From the NCBI GenBank assembly GCA_004293675.1, contig READ01000019.1, forward strand, positions 119,189-183,188: a stretch of 64,000 nt of DNA. Direction: 5' to 3'. The first letter of the stretch is position 1; each line of letters begins with the position of its first letter. Origin of the DNA: Betaproteobacteria bacterium (GTDB lineage Bacteria > Pseudomonadota > Gammaproteobacteria > Burkholderiales > Casimicrobiaceae). A program made the position numbers and the translations under genes. Below the pieces are notes generated by a model that worked only from the letters and a program-made list of their open reading frames with translations, was not told the DNA's origin and did no database searches. Below are positions 1 through 8,972 of this stretch, in pieces.

Positions 1-1
1 G

Positions 2-103
<102 letters not shown>

Positions 104-112
104 AGCAAAGTC

Positions 113-1258
113 ATGAAAATCATTCTCGCCCCCGATTCGTTTAAAGGTTCGCTCTCGTCTGAAGCGGTTTGCGCTGCGGTAGAGACTGGCTTGCGACGCG
201 TGCTCCCCGACGCTGACATCGTGCATCGTCCGATGGCCGACGGCGGCGAGGGAACGCTTGACGCGGTGCTGGCTGCCTCCTCTGGTGCGCGCCGCAAACA
301 GGCGTTGGTAAAAAACGCTGCTGGGCAATCGGTCGAGGCGAGTTACGCGCTGGTGCAGCACGGCATCTACGAGGCCGCGGTGATCGAGGTGGCGCAAGTT
401 GTGGGTATTACGGATACGGCCAACATGGCCATTGCCGTGGCGTCACGTTCATCGATTGGTGTGGGCGAGTTAATGCGTTTGCTGGTCGACGAGGGGATTC
501 GTCATTTCTTTGTGGGCTTGGGTGGCACCAGCACTAACGATGGCGGTGCGGGGCTCCTCAAAGCGCTTGGCGTGACGTTCACAGGCACCTTTCGCCGTGA
601 TGTTGAGCCCACGCCCGAGGGCTTGGCGAAACTGATTTCGGTCGACGTGACCGGGCTCGATCCGCGCATAAAAGATTGTGAAATCACGTTGTTATCAGAT
701 GTTGACAACCCGCTGTGCGGCGCGATGGGCGCAACGGCGATTTTTGGACCGCAGAAGGGCGTTGCGGTGAACGATGTGAAACGCATCGACGACGTGCTAG
801 CTCGCTACGCCGAGCGCTTGGAAGCGGCCTTGCAAAAGCGCGCCGCGACCTTGCCGGGTGCGGGCGCTGCGGGCGGTTTGGGCTACGCGCTACAACTCTT
901 GGGTGCGAAATTTGAGTCGGGTGCGATGACGGTCGCGCGACTCTCGGGACTTGCCGCCGCGTGTAAAGGCGCGGATTGGCTCATCACCGGCGAAGGCCGC
1001 AGCGACGTGCAAACGCTCTTGGGTAAAACGCCGTTTGCCGCCGCCAAGATTGCGCGAGAACACGGCAACCAAACGCTGCAAGCCACCCTGCTCTCAGGCG
1101 GCGTGGATGCAACTGCTTTGGTCGAGCTCAACAAAGTGTTTAACGGCGGCTGCTTCTCACTGGTCCCCGGCCCCATGGCGCTTGATCAAGCCGTGATCCG
1201 CGCGGCGGAGCTTCTGGCCAACAGCGCCGAGCAGTTGGCGAGGCTCAAGACCGGCTGA
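113..1258 (+). CDS. garK: Glycerate kinase (GlxK/GarK family)
   Basis: Predicted to phosphorylate D-glycerate with ATP, feeding glycolate/glyoxylate-derived carbon into glycolysis; cytoplasmic. The 381-residue length fits the family. Visible motifs are the N-terminal APDSFKGSLSS segment, MADGGEGT near residue 43, GGTSTNDGGAG near residue 140 and TGEGRSD in the C-terminal half, all typical of type I glycerate kinases. The ATG follows a weak AAAG ribosome site. It is followed by a convergent GST gene, with a double-hairpin repeat between them. Whether it is a 2- or 3-kinase cannot be read from the sequence. Confidence 0.93.
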   Translation: MKIILAPDSFKGSLSSEAVCAAVETGLRRVLPDADIVHRPMADGGEGTLDAVLAASSGARRKQALVKNAAGQSVEASYALVQHGIYEAAVIEVAQVVGITDTANMAIAVASRSSIGVGELMRLLVDEGIRHFFVGLGGTSTNDGGAGLLKALGVTFTGTFRRDVEPTPEGLAKLISVDVTGLDPRIKDCEITLLSDVDNPLCGAMGATAIFGPQKGVAVNDVKRIDDVLARYAERLEAALQKRAATLPGAGAAGGLGYALQLLGAKFESGAMTVARLSGLAAACKGADWLITGEGRSDVQTLLGKTPFAAAKIAREHGNQTLQATLLSGGVDATALVELNKVFNGGCFSLVPGPMALDQAVIRAAELLANSAEQLARLKTG

Positions 1259-1330
1259 CACGCTCACCGTCCGTGCGCCCGGTCACGCTGACAGCAAACC
1301 GCCGCACAGAAACCAGAATTTCATTGATAT

Positions 1331-1430
1331 GCCATACGAAATAACGGTTTTACGCTATTTCTTGCTATTTTCAAAAACCATAAAAAACGTTGTATAAGCC
1401 TTATTTTATAGGGCTTTCAACAATAAAGCT
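1331..1430 (+). repeat. 100-bp double-hairpin element, copy A
   Basis: The left hairpin starts with GCCATACGAAATA, the right hairpin starts 67 bp later with GCCTTATTTTATAGGGC, and the element ends AATAAAGCT. It is AT-rich against GC-rich surroundings. It lies between two convergent genes, 72 bp after the glycerate kinase stop and 26 bp from the GST stop. It may act as a bidirectional terminator or be a non-autonomous mobile element. Confidence 0.85.
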
Positions 1431-1456
1431 AGGACTATCAGCTGAACGCGCTCCAA

Positions 1457-2158
1457 CTATTTCTGCGGCACACCGAAAAGCAGCCGGCGCGCCTCCTCTG
1501 AATTCACGCTTGGTTGGGTGTTGATGTTTTTCGCAACCTCGTAGGCTCGAATCGTTGCCGGACGCGCTTTGATCGTCTCAAACCAGCGCTTCAAATTCGG
1601 GAAATCATCCAAACTCATGCCCTGCCGTTCGTAGGGAACGATCCACGGGTAGCTCGCCATATCGGCAATCGAATACGCGCCCGCTAAAAACTCGCGATCC
1701 GCAAGGCGTTTGTCCAACACACCGTAAAGCCGCGCCGTTTCGCTCACGTAGCGGTTGATGGCGTAAGGAATTTTCTCGGGCGCGTACAGATTGAAATGAT
1801 GGTTCTGCCCCGCCATCGGACCGAGTCCGCCCATCTGCCAGAACAGCCACTGAATCGATTCTTTGCGCCAATACGCGTTTTTCCGATCAAGGAATTTCTT
1901 TGATTTATCGGCCAAATACATCAAGATCGCGCCGCTTTCGAATAGCGTCAGCGGCTCGCCGTCGGGCATCGGCTGCATCGGCTTGTGATCGACGATCGCA
2001 GGAATTCGATTGTTGGGTGCTACCTTCAGAAACGCTGGATCGAACTGCGCGCCTTTGCCAATATTGACCGGAATCACGCGGTATTTCATCCCAGCTTCTT
2101 CGAGCATCATCGTGATTTTGTGGCCGTTGGGCGTGGTCCAGTAGTGCAGATCGATCAT
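1457..2158 (-). CDS. yfcG: Glutathione S-transferase, YfcG/YghU-like
   Basis: A 233-residue cytoplasmic thiol-transferase of the bacterial Nu class, which shows GSH-dependent disulfide reductase or peroxidase activity. The N-terminal thioredoxin-like half contains YWTTPNGHKI and the glutathione-binding FESGAILMYLAD; the helical half contains QMGGLGPMAGQNHHF, a hallmark of YfcG/YghU proteins. The ATG at the right end is supported by the start of the thioredoxin fold (MIDLHYWTTPNG). It stands alone, with repeats or short spacers on both sides. Substrate is unknown. Confidence 0.92.
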   Translation of the reverse strand: MIDLHYWTTPNGHKITMMLEEAGMKYRVIPVNIGKGAQFDPAFLKVAPNNRIPAIVDHKPMQPMPDGEPLTLFESGAILMYLADKSKKFLDRKNAYWRKESIQWLFWQMGGLGPMAGQNHHFNLYAPEKIPYAINRYVSETARLYGVLDKRLADREFLAGAYSIADMASYPWIVPYERQGMSLDDFPNLKRWFETIKARPATIRAYEVAKNINTQPSVNSEEARRLLFGVPQK

Positions 2159-2320
2159 GGCGAAATCCTTTTGAAATCAAACGGTGTGTGGCAATACTAC
2201 TTCGAGGCACGTTTCCAGAATGCAACATCCCGTCATCTAGCAAGAGGTGCTGCACGTTTATTGCTTGAAAAACATCGCCACGTCCCCCACTATTATGAAA
2301 ACCCACATTCGGAGTAATCA

Positions 2321-2638
2321 ATGCACGCCAATTCGTCGGTTTCGAACGCAACATCCAACGCCCAGTCCAGCGCCAGCGCATTCCACGATTCGCTGACCGC
2401 CGCGATGAACGCTGCGAGCTTTGTGCAAGTGGGCGAAGCGGTCTTTTCCGCTGATTATTTGCACGCACCCGATGAATTCACCTGCGCCAACGACGTGCTC
2501 GTCGAGGGCAGCTGCGATGATCAGGAACTGTTGTTGATCCAGCAAGACTTCGAAGGCGCAAGCTTCGATGCTGAGGGCGAAATTCACCTGCGCGACGGCA
2601 CACTCATTCGATTTTTGCGCTCCGCGGCGGTGCATTAG
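2321..2638 (+). CDS. Hypothetical acidic protein, 105 aa
   Basis: Not recognised. The start is supported by GGAG six bases before the ATG. The first ~25 residues are Ser/Ala/Asn-rich and low in complexity; the rest is acidic (for example SCDDQELLLIQQDFEGASFDAEGE) and ends in a short basic strand. No signal peptide or membrane segment is seen, so it is probably a small cytoplasmic protein. A GACGCAGATT-type inverted repeat begins right after its stop. Confidence 0.6.
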   Translation: MHANSSVSNATSNAQSSASAFHDSLTAAMNAASFVQVGEAVFSADYLHAPDEFTCANDVLVEGSCDDQELLLIQQDFEGASFDAEGEIHLRDGTLIRFLRSAAVH

Positions 2639-2656
2639 CGGCTTGACTAAGCTGCG

Positions 2657-2795
2657 ATTTTTGACGCAGATTAGCGCGGATTTTGAAGCGGATGGCCGCA
2701 GATTCTTGTGCCACAACCCCGCCACTACCGCAGTGCACTGCAAAAAGAATCCGCGTTAATCAGTTTCGAATCTGCGCTAATCTGCGTCAAAAGAA
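2657..2795. repeat. GACGCAGATT inverted repeat, copy 1
   Basis: The ends are TTTTTGACGCAGATTAGCG and its complement CGCTAATCTGCGTCAAAA, with degenerate internal repeats of GCGGATT/AATCCGC. It fills most of the 289-bp gap before the YgiB-like gene. Similar inverted repeats occur at 25.0, 53.7 and 58.4 kb. The rest of the gap shows no gene. Confidence 0.85.
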
Positions 2796-2927
2796 TGCAC
2801 CGCAGCCAACGCGAACTCGTCTGCAGCGCCCATGACTGGCCATGCTGCACTCCATCTCATTGACACGACGTCGACTTGATTGACACCCTGATTCCCCCCC
2901 TGTAAAAACAAAGCTTCAGGAGGTGTC

Positions 2928-3395
2928 ATGGAAGACCGAAGTCGTTCGTCCAGTTCAGAGTCATCGAGCAGCGCTGTGGGCGATTCGTCCAACGAATCAT
3001 CGGCGACGTCGTCGCCATCAAAGCGCAGCAAACGCAGCGCGCACCTGACCCTGGTGTTCATCAGCGCGGCAGCAGCAGCGGGGCTTGCTGGTTGCGGCCG
3101 CATGGAATCGGATTCAAACGTCAACCGAGACGTGTACGCCAATCTTGAGGAGTGTCGCGCCGACTGGGGCAACCCAGAGGATTGCGAGGAAATCGACGAG
3201 AAGAAATCGGCCACTGGCTCACGCGCCTTTTACGGGCCGCGCTACAGCTCTCGCACCGGGAATTACGGTGGCTACAGCACCACATCGCGCCCCGGTTCGC
3301 GCTCCAAAGGCACCGTATCGAGCAGCCCGTCGCGCGGCGGATTTGGCGCGTCCAGCAGCCGTCACGGCGGCAGCGGTCATTCCGCTTCGGGTTAA
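2928..3395 (+). CDS. ygiB: YgiB/YjfM-like lipoprotein (DUF1190)
   Basis: A 155-residue predicted lipoprotein of the DUF1190 family. A Ser-rich cytoplasmic N-terminus of ~37 residues precedes a hydrophobic segment ending in the lipobox LAGC (Cys near residue 56). Then comes the family core NRDVYANLEECRADWG followed by RAFYGPRYSS, and a Gly/Ser-rich tail. A very strong ribosome site (AGGAGG, 4 bp before ATG) supports the start. The YgiC-like gene begins 3 bp after the stop, the same pairing as ygiBC and yjfMC in enterobacteria. The unusually long N-terminus before the signal could mean a later true start. Biochemical role is unknown. Confidence 0.85.
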   Translation: MEDRSRSSSSESSSSAVGDSSNESSATSSPSKRSKRSAHLTLVFISAAAAAGLAGCGRMESDSNVNRDVYANLEECRADWGNPEDCEEIDEKKSATGSRAFYGPRYSSRTGNYGGYSTTSRPGSRSKGTVSSSPSRGGFGASSSRHGGSGHSASG

Positions 3396-3398
3396 TTC

Positions 3399-4526
3399 AT
3401 GCGCCGAGAAACTTGTACGGTGCGCCCCGAATGGCGCAAGCGCTGCGAAGACGCGGGCTTCAGCTTCCACTCGATTGATGGCGTGTATTGGGACGAAGGC
3501 TTTTGCTACCACTTCAGTGCTCGCGAAATTGACGATTTAGAGCACGCCACGACGGAGCTCTACAAGCTCTGCATGGATGCCGCCGAACACATCATCACCA
3601 AAGAGCGATTCAAAGAATTAGCCATTCCCGAATCAGCCTGGGCGCTCATTCGGGAGAGCTGGGACAACGATCATCCATCGCTCTTCGGGCGATTTGATTT
3701 GGCGTGGAATGGTTCGGGGCCGCCCAAGCTTTTGGAATTTAACGCTGACACGCCCACGAGCCTGATCGAAGGCAGCGTAGCGCAGTGGCACTGGCTAGAA
3801 GACGTCAAGCCCGGCAAAGACCAGTTCAATTCGCTCCACGAAAAGCTGATTGCGCAGTGGCAATGGCTCAAGGCAGAACACGGCTACGACCACATCCATT
3901 TCACCTGCGTTGGCGACAGCGAAGAAGACGGCGGCAATCTCGATTACCTTCGAGACACCGCGATGCAAGCGGGCATCAACGCGCCGTGGATTTCGATTGA
4001 GGAAATTGGCTGGAGCGCGGGCGACAATGCGTTTGTCGACGTAGACAATCAGCGCATCAACACGCTATTCAAACTCTATCCGTGGGAATGGATGTTGACC
4101 GATTCGTTTGGCGACAACCTACGGCGCACCAATATGCGTGTGATCGAGCCGCCATGGCGCATGGTGCTTGCCAACAAAGGCCTACTGCCGATTTTGTGGG
4201 AGCTTTTTCCCGATCATCCGCTGCTGCTACCTGCTTCATTTGAGCGCCATAAAGTGCTGGGCGACTACGTGAAAAAGCCACTACTTTCGCGCGAAGGCGC
4301 CAATGTGGAAATCTACAAAGGCGGCGAAGTCATTCGTGCCGATGGCACCTACGGTGACGAAGGTTTTGTCTACCAACAATACACGCCGATTCCGAGCTTC
4401 GATGGCAACTTCGTAACGATTGGTAGCTGGATCATTGGCGACGAACCCGCCGGCATTGGTTTGCGCGAAGACGCCACCGAAATTACGATGAACACATCGC
4501 GGTTTTTGCCGCACTATTTTGATTAA
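3399..4526 (+). CDS. ygiC: Glutathionylspermidine synthase-like ATP-grasp ligase (YgiC/YjfC)
   Basis: A 375-residue protein matching the C-terminal amide-ligase domain of glutathionylspermidine synthase. Family motifs include FDLAWNG, LEFNADTPTSLIE (near residue 115), a central DFTSVGDSEED-like stretch and a C-terminal KPLLSREGANVEI ATP-grasp segment. It would form an amide bond at ATP cost, but the standalone family members have no settled substrate. It is translationally close to the ygiB-like gene and followed 83 bp later by a DUF350 gene, a recurring three-gene set. Confidence 0.9.
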   Translation: MRRETCTVRPEWRKRCEDAGFSFHSIDGVYWDEGFCYHFSAREIDDLEHATTELYKLCMDAAEHIITKERFKELAIPESAWALIRESWDNDHPSLFGRFDLAWNGSGPPKLLEFNADTPTSLIEGSVAQWHWLEDVKPGKDQFNSLHEKLIAQWQWLKAEHGYDHIHFTCVGDSEEDGGNLDYLRDTAMQAGINAPWISIEEIGWSAGDNAFVDVDNQRINTLFKLYPWEWMLTDSFGDNLRRTNMRVIEPPWRMVLANKGLLPILWELFPDHPLLLPASFERHKVLGDYVKKPLLSREGANVEIYKGGEVIRADGTYGDEGFVYQQYTPIPSFDGNFVTIGSWIIGDEPAGIGLREDATEITMNTSRFLPHYFD

Positions 4527-4556
4527 CTAAATTTTCGACATGCCTCAAGCCCACGC

Positions 4557-4587
4557 CCGTTCGTGGTGAGCTTGTCGAACCATGAAC
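4557..4587. repeat. TTCGTGGTGAGC dispersed repeat, copy 1
   Basis: Reads CCCGTTCGTGGTGAGCTTG then TCGAACCATGAAC. The same motif occurs near 12.37 kb, and inverted near 15.03 kb. It sits between the ygiC-like and DUF350 genes. It is a short intergenic repeat type known from many proteobacterial genomes. Confidence 0.85.
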
Positions 4588-4609
4588 ACACTTTAACGCG
4601 AGGCACCCC

Positions 4610-5023
4610 ATGAGCTACACCATCGGCGAATCCATTCGATACGTTGACGATTTTTTGATTTACTTCGGCCTGGCGCTCGCGCTCTTGGTCGCGTTTACGT
4701 TGGTCTACACCACGGTCACGCCGTACAAAGAACTAAAGTTAATCCGTGACGGCAACACGGCCGCCGCAATTAGCTTGTCGGGCGCGATGCTTGGCTTTGC
4801 GCTGCCCGTCGCCAGCACCGTGATTAATGCGGTCAATTTGGTGGATATGGTGATCTTCGGCGTCGTGGCCACCGTCGTGCAGCTCGTCGTCTTTATGATC
4901 GCACGCATGCTGCTGCCGGGGCTCACTGGCTCGATCGCTGATGGCAATGTGGCGAAAGCCACGTTTCTAGCGGCGATTTCGATCGCCGTGGGCATGCTTA
5001 ACGCTGCGGCGTTGACGTACTAG
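4610..5023 (+). CDS. yjfL: DUF350 (YjfL-like) inner-membrane protein
   Basis: A 137-residue membrane protein with about four hydrophobic segments and repeated DUF350-type units: DFLIYFGLALALLVAF near residue 13, IRDGNTAAAISLSGAMLG near residue 44, VTNAVNLVDMV-like centre, then a second half with DGNVAKATFLAA. This repeat of an (R/A)DGN.A.A...G motif is typical of DUF350/UPF0719. It follows the ygiB- and ygiC-like genes, as yjfL does near yjfMC. Molecular function is unknown. Confidence 0.88.
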   Translation: MSYTIGESIRYVDDFLIYFGLALALLVAFTLVYTTVTPYKELKLIRDGNTAAAISLSGAMLGFALPVASTVINAVNLVDMVIFGVVATVVQLVVFMIARMLLPGLTGSIADGNVAKATFLAAISIAVGMLNAAALTY

Positions 5024-5050
5024 AAACCAATCCCAGCTTCTTTGTTAAAC

Positions 5051-5150
5051 GCCTTATGAAATAAGGCGTTCAACGAATTTTGTACGGCATTCAAAAAAGC
5101 ATCTAGCTGCGATATAGCCCTTATTTCATAGGGCGTTCAGTAAAAAAGCT
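5051..5150 (+). repeat. 100-bp double-hairpin element, copy B
   Basis: The left hairpin GCCTTATGAAATAAGGC is perfect with a GAA loop; the right hairpin GCCCTTATTTCATAGGGC starts 66 bp later; the element ends AAAAAAGCT. It is the best preserved copy. Its last base is part of the stop codon of the minus-strand dehydrogenase gene, and it begins 27 bp after the DUF350 stop. Confidence 0.92.
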
Positions 5151-6010
5151 TACTTCAACCGCTTAATCAAACTCGACGTGTCCCATCGATTGCCGCCCAT
5201 CGATTGCACGTCGCCATAAAACTGATCGATCAGCGCGGTGATGGGCAACTTCGCGCCGTTGTTTTTGGCCTCGTCCAAGCAAATGCCCAAGTCTTTGCGC
5301 ATCCAATCCACAGCGAAACCAAAATCGAATTTGTCGTCGATCATCGTGGTGCCACGATTTTCCATTTGCCAGCTTTGCGCCGCGCCTTTGGAGATGACTT
5401 CCAGCACGCGCTTCGGGTCAACGCCGGCCTTTGAAGCAAACGCGAGCCCTTCGGAGAGCGCTTGCACCAAGCCCGCGATACAGATTTGATTGACCATTTT
5501 GGTGAGCTGCCCGGCTCCCGCGTCGCCGATTAGCACCAGCGCTTTGGCGTACACATTGAGCACGTCCTTCACTGCATCGAAATCGGCTTGCGCGCCGCCA
5601 CACATGATGCCCAGCTTGCCGTTTTCGGCACCCGCTTGACCGCCCGAAACTGGCGCATCAATGAATCGTTTGCCCTCTTTTTTTGTGGCCGCGTCGAGCT
5701 CACGTGCGAGCGTGGCAGACGCCGTGGTGTGATCGACCAAGGTCGCACCAGACTTCATGCCAGAAAGCGCCCCATCTGCGCCATAAACCACCGAGCGCAC
5801 ATCATCATCGTTACCCACGCACATCATCACAATGTCAGCGCCGACAGCCGCCTCGCGCGGTGTTTTGCACGAGCTGCCGCCGTAAGTCGCAACCCATTTC
5901 GCTGACTTTTCAGCATTGCGGTTGTAGACGGTGACTGAGTGACCCGCTTTTTGCAGGTGACCGGCCATTGGGAAGCCCATGACGCCCAGGCCCAAAAACG
6001 CTAACTTCAT
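5150..6010 (-). CDS. NAD(P)-dependent 3-hydroxyacid dehydrogenase (HIBADH/GlxR family)
   Basis: A 286-residue beta-hydroxyacid dehydrogenase. The N-terminal Rossmann motif is LGLGVMGFPMAGHL, the substrate-binding segment is DAPVSGGQAGAENG near residue 118, and the catalytic lysine lies in GQLTKMVNQ near residue 170. The family reduces or oxidises small 3-hydroxyacids (tartronate semialdehyde, 3-hydroxyisobutyrate, succinate semialdehyde). A glycerate kinase 4 kb away would fit tartronate semialdehyde reductase, but they are not one operon and the substrate stays open. The stop codon overlaps the double-hairpin element. Confidence 0.9.
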   Translation of the reverse strand: MKLAFLGLGVMGFPMAGHLQKAGHSVTVYNRNAEKSAKWVATYGGSSCKTPREAAVGADIVMMCVGNDDDVRSVVYGADGALSGMKSGATLVDHTTASATLARELDAATKKEGKRFIDAPVSGGQAGAENGKLGIMCGGAQADFDAVKDVLNVYAKALVLIGDAGAGQLTKMVNQICIAGLVQALSEGLAFASKAGVDPKRVLEVISKGAAQSWQMENRGTTMIDDKFDFGFAVDWMRKDLGICLDEAKNNGAKLPITALIDQFYGDVQSMGGNRWDTSSLIKRLK

Positions 6011-6064
6011 TCCAATTTCCTTTACAGTGAACCCATACCAAGCGTCGTTGACAGCCGCTCAGCG

Positions 6065-6325
6065 CTACGAAATTCGATCAAATTTAAGTTTCATCACGCA
6101 GATCGCAAGCGATAAACAAAACGTGATGCCGTTGGCCACGATGATAGACATCGCGCCTGCTTGAATGCCGTACAAGAGCCACAAAAACGTGCCCGCCGTA
6201 AACACGCCGGCCATGCCCCACGACAAATCGCGCGCTGATTTCGTTTGCCAAATTTTCATCACTTGGGGAATGAAGGACGCAGTGGTTAGTGTGCCAGCGA
6301 TTAGGCCGAGGGTTTCATTGTTCAT
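6065..6325 (-). CDS. SemiSWEET sugar transporter (PQ-loop)
   Basis: An 86-residue protein with three transmembrane helices, the size of bacterial SemiSWEETs, which work as homodimers for facilitated sugar transport. The PQ-loop motif IPQVMKIW lies in helix 1 and residues GTFLWLLYGI in helix 2. The gene lies 54 bp upstream of the dehydrogenase on the same strand, so they may be co-transcribed. A REP doublet sits just upstream of the start. Substrate not determined. Confidence 0.88.
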   Translation of the reverse strand: MNNETLGLIAGTLTTASFIPQVMKIWQTKSARDLSWGMAGVFTAGTFLWLLYGIQAGAMSIIVANGITFCLSLAICVMKLKFDRIS

Positions 6326-6334
6326 TGCAAAAAA

Positions 6335-6403
6335 CTGTAGGAGCGGTTCTACCGCGAAAATGCGTATGAGGCGTTGGAAGTCGCGGTGGAACCGCTCCTA
6401 CAG
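6335..6403. repeat. GTAG-type REP doublet, copy 1
   Basis: Two inverted REP units: CTGTAGGAGCGGTTCTACC and its mirror GGAACCGCTCCTACAG, separated by ~35 bp. This belongs to the GTAGGAGCGGC..GCCGCGA class associated with RAYT transposases. The right unit overlaps the end of argH, whose TAG stop is the TAG of the GTAG terminus. Confidence 0.9.
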
Positions 6404-7798
6404 CGCGTCGAGCCTTGCTTTGGCGAATTTGATTTCTTCACGCACTCGCTCCGGCGCGGTACCACCAATGTGTTTACGCGCGGCGACCGAACCCTCTAAC
6501 GTGAGTGAGGCGAATACATCGTCGGTGATCACGTTGGAAAAACTTTGCAATTCAGCCAGTGATAAATCGGCCAAATCAACGCCCTTCACTTCTGCCGCCT
6601 TCACCGCCCGCGCCACACATTCGTGCGAATCACGGAACGGCACGCCTTTGCGCACCAAGTAATCCGCGAGATCGGTGGCCGTTGCAAATCCCTCGCTCGC
6701 GGCGGTGCGCATGCGATCGGCTTTAACGCGAATGCCGCCGATCATGTCGGCGTAGATGATGAGCGTTTGGGTGATGGTATCGACGGTGTCGAAGAGCGGC
6801 TCTTTGTCTTCTTGATTGTCTTTGTTGTAAGTCAGCGGCTGGCCTTTCATCAAGGTCGTGAGCGCCACCAAATGCCCCTGAACGCGCGCCATTTTTCCGC
6901 GCACTAATTCAGCAACGTCGGGGTTTTTCTTCTGCGGCATGATCGAGCTGCCGGTGCAGAAGCGATCGGCAATATCGATGAAGCCAAAGCGCGGGCTCAT
7001 CCACAAAATTAGCTCTTCGCTAATCCGCGACAGATGCATCATCGTGATGGTGCAGGCGCTGATGAATTCAATGGCGAAATCGCGATCACTCACCGCATCA
7101 AGCGAATTGCGGCACACGGCTTCAAAACCGAGCGCGTTCGCGGTCATTTCACGATCAATCGGAAACGTCGTGCCCGCAAGCGCTGCTGCGCCCAGTGGCG
7201 AACGATTAACGCGACGTCTGCAATCAACGATGCGCTCGTAATCACGCGCAAACATTTCAACGTACGCCAACAAATGGTGACCGAGCGTGACTGGCATGGC
7301 CACTTGCAAGTGGGTGAAGCCCGGCAAAATGGTGTCGGAGTGCTGCTCTGCAACGGCGATGAATGAGCGCTGCAAGGCAATTAAGAGCTTAGCGATTTCG
7401 TCACATGCGGCGCGGGTATAGAGCCGCACATCGGTCGCTACTTGATCATTGCGTGAACGCCCCGTGTGGAGCCGTTTTCCGGCATCACCCACCAGTGAGG
7501 TGAGCTTCTTTTCGATGTTGAAATGAACGTCTTCAAGATCGAGCAGCCACTCGAATTTACCGGCTTTGATTTCGTCGGTAATGGCCGTCATGCCGCGCTC
7601 AATATCCGACAAATCTTGTGCCGAAATCACGCCGCACGCCGCTAGCATTCGGGCATGGGCAAGCGATCCGGCGATGTCGTATTCGGCCAATCGATAATCA
7701 AATGGGATTGACGAGGTGTAGCGTTTGACAATTTCGGCAACCGGTTCGTCGAACCGACCCGACCAACCGCCCAATTGGGACGATGAGTTTGCTTGCAT
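6398..7798 (-). CDS. argH: Argininosuccinate lyase
   Basis: Cleaves argininosuccinate to arginine and fumarate, the last step of arginine synthesis; cytoplasmic homotetramer. The fumarase/aspartase signature [12 protein letters not shown] is intact, as are [12 protein letters not shown] and [10 protein letters not shown]. The start was set at the ATG giving [16 protein letters not shown], 466 residues, near the family size; an upstream in-frame GTG at 7840 would add 14 residues. The stop codon is inside a REP unit. It is divergent from algZ, an arrangement shared with other beta- and gammaproteobacteria. Confidence 0.97.
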   Translation of the reverse strand: MQANSSSQLGGWSGRFDEPVAEIVKRYTSSIPFDYRLAEYDIAGSLAHARMLAACGVISAQDLSDIERGMTAITDEIKAGKFEWLLDLEDVHFNIEKKLTSLVGDAGKRLHTGRSRNDQVATDVRLYTRAACDEIAKLLIALQRSFIAVAEQHSDTILPGFTHLQVAMPVTLGHHLLAYVEMFARDYERIVDCRRRVNRSPLGAAALAGTTFPIDREMTANALGFEAVCRNSLDAVSDRDFAIEFISACTITMMHLSRISEELILWMSPRFGFIDIADRFCTGSSIMPQKKNPDVAELVRGKMARVQGHLVALTTLMKGQPLTYNKDNQEDKEPLFDTVDTITQTLIIYADMIGGIRVKADRMRTAASEGFATATDLADYLVRKGVPFRDSHECVARAVKAAEVKGVDLADLSLAELQSFSNVITDDVFASLTLEGSVAARKHIGGTAPERVREEIKFAKARLDAL

Positions 7799-7883
7799 GG
7801 CGAAGCCCGCGAGAGGAAAATGGGAGATAGATTGCGTCACAACGCTGACGATCGATCGACCATTAGGATTAAGAAAATTTCAG

Positions 7884-8972
7884 ATGAACCAGCGCCGGAG
7901 CGATCCTAAAAGCCGCGAACCTAGACGAAGCGCGAACCAAGCGACCGTTTCACAACGAATTCTAGCCCGCACCGAGCGCGCTGCCAGGGTCGCCAATTTT
8001 CCGGATTTGCGCAACAACGGCATCTTGGCGCGTGCGCTGATCATCTACGTGGCGATGGTCACGGCCTACGCCATCGCCACCAGCACCGAATTCCGCGACG
8101 TCGCAATCAACATTGCCATCGGCTTGGGGCTTAGCTTGCCAGTGGCCGCTGTGGTGGCTCTGGTCTGGGTGGGTGCCAGCGGCGTACTGCGAAAGCTCGC
8201 TTATTGGCAGGCCGCAGCGCTTTTGTTTGTAACCTGTTTTGTAGCGAGCTGGGTTGCCAGCGCGCTCTTCGGTGGCATGGCATGGCGCGCAATCGCGCTG
8301 TCGATGATGGGATTGGCCGCGGTGCTGATCTATTTCGACACGCTGGGCCGCGCGCTGTCGCCAGCGGTGACCGAAGCCCGATTGCAAGCCCTTCAAGCGC
8401 GCATCCGGCCACACTTTTTGTTTAACGCGATTAACGGTGTGCTCGGTGTGCTGCGCGCTGATCCGCGCCGCGCCGAGGCCGCGCTAGAGGACATGGCTGA
8501 GCTGTTTCGAGCGATCATGCGCGATAACAAAGAGCTCAAGCCACTCAACGACGAAGTAGTGCTCACTCGGCAATATCTTGATTTGGAACGACTGCGTTTG
8601 GGCGATCGACTTCGCGTGGATTGGAAGATTGACAAGATGCCGGGCGACGCGCTGGTGCCACCACTTCTTTTGCAGCCCATCGCTGAGAACGCCGTCTACC
8701 ATGGGATTGAGCCATCGAACCAACCTGGCGTGATCGAAATTGAAGTCACGCTGCTTCGCGGTAACGTGATCATCAACGTGAGAAATCCATTCGTTGAACA
8801 AGTCGGTTTGCACCATGGCGGCAACAAAATGGCCATGGGTAATATTCGCGAACGGCTCGCGCTACATTTCGACGCGGAAGCCCAAATGACAGCCGGGCCG
8901 CGCGACGGACGCTACCATGTACAAATCGTGCTTCCCTACCGCAAATCCGGGGATAAAAAAACACTGCTATGA
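7884..8972 (+). CDS. algZ: LytS/AlgZ-type sensor histidine kinase
   Basis: A 362-residue membrane sensor kinase. About four transmembrane segments (residues ~45-150) precede a His_kinase domain with the phospho-acceptor motif RIRPHFLFNAINGVLG (near residue 175) and an ATPase region with PPLLLQPIAENAVYHG (near residue 265). The longer frame starting at 7725 overlaps argH on the other strand, so the ATG giving MNQRRSD was chosen; no strong ribosome site is visible. The gene overlaps algR by 4 bp (ATGA). Signal unknown; in pseudomonads the pair controls pili and alginate. Confidence 0.9.
   Translation: MNQRRSDPKSREPRRSANQATVSQRILARTERAARVANFPDLRNNGILARALIIYVAMVTAYAIATSTEFRDVAINIAIGLGLSLPVAAVVALVWVGASGVLRKLAYWQAAALLFVTCFVASWVASALFGGMAWRAIALSMMGLAAVLIYFDTLGRALSPAVTEARLQALQARIRPHFLFNAINGVLGVLRADPRRAEAALEDMAELFRAIMRDNKELKPLNDEVVLTRQYLDLERLRLGDRLRVDWKIDKMPGDALVPPLLLQPIAENAVYHGIEPSNQPGVIEIEVTLLRGNVIINVRNPFVEQVGLHHGGNKMAMGNIRERLALHFDAEAQMTAGPRDGRYHVQIVLPYRKSGDKKTLL

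Noticed and set aside
2318..2743. 141-codon minus-strand frame covering the hypothetical 105-residue gene
   Set aside because: The plus-strand gene has a good GGAG site and the minus frame runs into the inverted repeat; it is a shadow.
7725..7883. N-terminal extension of AlgZ from the longer frame
   Set aside because: It overlaps the start of argH on the other strand and has no kinase or membrane features; the start at 7884 is preferred.
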